Below are positions 4,373 through 5,424 of a stretch of 5,424 bases of DNA, one piece after another (positions within the stretch are counted from its first letter, which is position 1; every line of letters begins with the position of its first letter). The notes below the pieces were generated by a model. That model was not told the DNA's origin. It did not search any database and saw only the letters and a list, made by a program, of their open reading frames with translations. This DNA is from an uncultured beta proteobacterium (GTDB taxonomy: Bacteria > Pseudomonadota > Gammaproteobacteria > Burkholderiales > Burkholderiaceae): positions 1 through 5,424 of the forward strand of contig CAJAFJ010000151.1 in assembly GCA_903938955.1 (NCBI GenBank), in the 5' to 3' direction. The translations under genes were made by a program, and so were the position numbers.

Positions 4373-5424
4373 ATGCCCGTTCTGGAGACAAAACTCAACG
4401 CCCGCTCTGCGGATTTCCTGGCCAACGCCGCCGCCATGCGCGGCTTGGTGGAGGATCTGAATGCCCAGATCGCCAAGGCCTCGCTGGGCGGTGGCGACGT
4501 GGCCCGCGCCCGTCACACCGGGCGTGGCAAGCTCTTGCCGCGTGACCGCGTGCAAATGCTACTGGACCCCGGCACGCCGTTTCTGGAGTTGTCCCCGCTG
4601 GCGGCGCTGGGTTTGTACCCGGACCGCGATGGTTCTGACAGCGCACCCTGCGCGGGCGTGATTGCCGGCATTGGCCGCGTCAGTGGCGTGGACTGCATGA
4701 TTGTCTGCAACGACGCCACCGTCAATGGCGGTACCTATTACCCGATGACGGTCAAAAAGCATTTGCGCGCGCAAGAGGTGGCGCAGCAAAACCGCCTGCC
4801 TTGGATTTATCTGGTGGACTCGGGCGGCGCCAATTTGCCGAATCAGGATGAAGTGTTCCCGGATCGCGACCACTTCGGGCGCATCTTCTTTAACCAGGCC
4901 AACATGAGCGCCGAGGGCATTGCGCAAATTTCTGTGGTGATGGGCAGCTGCACCGCGGGCGGCGCCTACGTGCCCGCCATGAGCGACGAGGCCATCATCG
5001 TCCAGAACCAGGGCACCATCTTTTTGGGTGGCCCGCCACTGGTCAAAGCCGCCACCGGCGAGGTCGTGACGGCCGAAGACCTGGGCGGTGGCGACGTGCA
5101 TACGCGCCTCTCGGGCGTGGACGATCATTTGGCGGTCAACGATCTGCACGCGCTGGCGCTGGCACGGCAAGCTGTGGCCCATTTGAACCACAAAAAGCCG
5201 CAGTCCCCCGCCTTGTTGGCATCGGTCGTGCCGAAGTTTCCGGCGCAGGAGTTGTATGGCGTGATTCCCACCGACACGCGCAAGCCGTTTGATGTGCGCG
5301 AAATCATCGCCCGCATCGTCGATGGCTCCGAGTTTCATGAATTCAAGCCGCGTTACGGCGCCACGCTGGTGACCGGCTTTGCCCATATTGAAGGTATGCC
5401 GGTCGGCATCATTGCCAACAACGG
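4373..5424 (+). CDS. mccB: 3-methylcrotonyl-CoA carboxylase beta subunit (carboxyltransferase), 5' part
   Basis: This is the carboxyltransferase subunit (also called LiuB) that moves CO2 from biotin on the alpha subunit to 3-methylcrotonyl-CoA, a step of leucine breakdown in the cytoplasm. The first 350 codons are present, out of about 535 usual for the family, and the frame runs off the window. Recognisable segments are [20 protein letters not shown] (46-65), [20 protein letters not shown] (113-132), [20 protein letters not shown] (148-167), [12 protein letters not shown] (172-183), the glycine-rich [15 protein letters not shown] (191-205) expected to help form the CoA/oxyanion site, and [12 protein letters not shown] (219-230). 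These closely follow Pseudomonas LiuB as remembered. Geranyl-CoA carboxylase beta (AtuC) is the nearest alternative. The AGAAAG run at 4361-4366 is a modest ribosome binding site. The alpha subunit and other leucine genes would be expected downstream, outside the window. Confidence 0.94.
   Translation, partial: MPVLETKLNARSADFLANAAAMRGLVEDLNAQIAKASLGGGDVARARHTGRGKLLPRDRVQMLLDPGTPFLELSPLAALGLYPDRDGSDSAPCAGVIAGIGRVSGVDCMIVCNDATVNGGTYYPMTVKKHLRAQEVAQQNRLPWIYLVDSGGANLPNQDEVFPDRDHFGRIFFNQANMSAEGIAQISVVMGSCTAGGAYVPAMSDEAIIVQNQGTIFLGGPPLVKAATGEVVTAEDLGGGDVHTRLSGVDDHLAVNDLHALALARQAVAHLNHKKPQSPALLASVVPKFPAQELYGVIPTDTRKPFDVREIIARIVDGSEFHEFKPRYGATLVTGFAHIEGMPVGIIANN

Noticed and set aside
4559..5386. 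275-codon open frame on the minus strand opposite mccB
   Set aside because: It is a mirror of a strongly conserved carboxyltransferase reading frame and resembles no protein I recognise.

Overview
The window looks like chromosomal DNA of a betaproteobacterium, most likely order Burkholderiales and perhaps a Comamonadaceae relative of Rhodoferax or Polaromonas. The basis is high-GC coding sequence, the flavour of the predicted proteins and the gene types present. This placement rests on protein style recognised by eye, not on a search. No rRNA, tRNA, CRISPR array or insertion sequence is visible.

Layout, left to right. (1) Positions 1-105 hold no supported gene but carry two 15-nt palindromes that together form a long inverted repeat. 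The repeat overlaps a candidate promoter placed so that transcription would begin almost at the ATG. (2) 106-1353 (+) encodes an AAA+-type ATPase with a C-terminal DUF4143 region (winged helix plus a PD-(D/E)XK-like fold). (3) 1444-1869 (+) encodes a single-domain rhodanese. (4) 1948-2607 (+) encodes a HAD-superfamily phosphatase or mutase of the YieH / beta-phosphoglucomutase type. (5) 2608-3170 is a gene-free, locally AT-rich interval between convergent genes. It holds three diverged copies of a roughly 97-nt repeat, each ending in a perfect DnaA box (TTATCCACA), with two AT-rich tracts between the boxes. (6) 3171-4175 (-) encodes an AraC-family regulator whose reading frame stays open to a GTG at 4325. 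(7) From 4373 (+) to the window end runs the first 350 codons of the 3-methylcrotonyl-CoA carboxylase beta subunit of leucine catabolism.

The AraC gene and the carboxylase gene are divergent around a shared control region, so the regulator is a natural candidate for controlling leucine/isovalerate degradation. The ATPase, rhodanese and HAD genes share an orientation but are separated by 90 and 78 nt, and nothing visible links their functions.

The two parts most worth a second look are the DnaA-box repeat array at 2625-3125, which resembles a replication-origin or DnaA-titration locus without being next to dnaA, and the double-palindrome operator in front of the DUF4143 ATPase.
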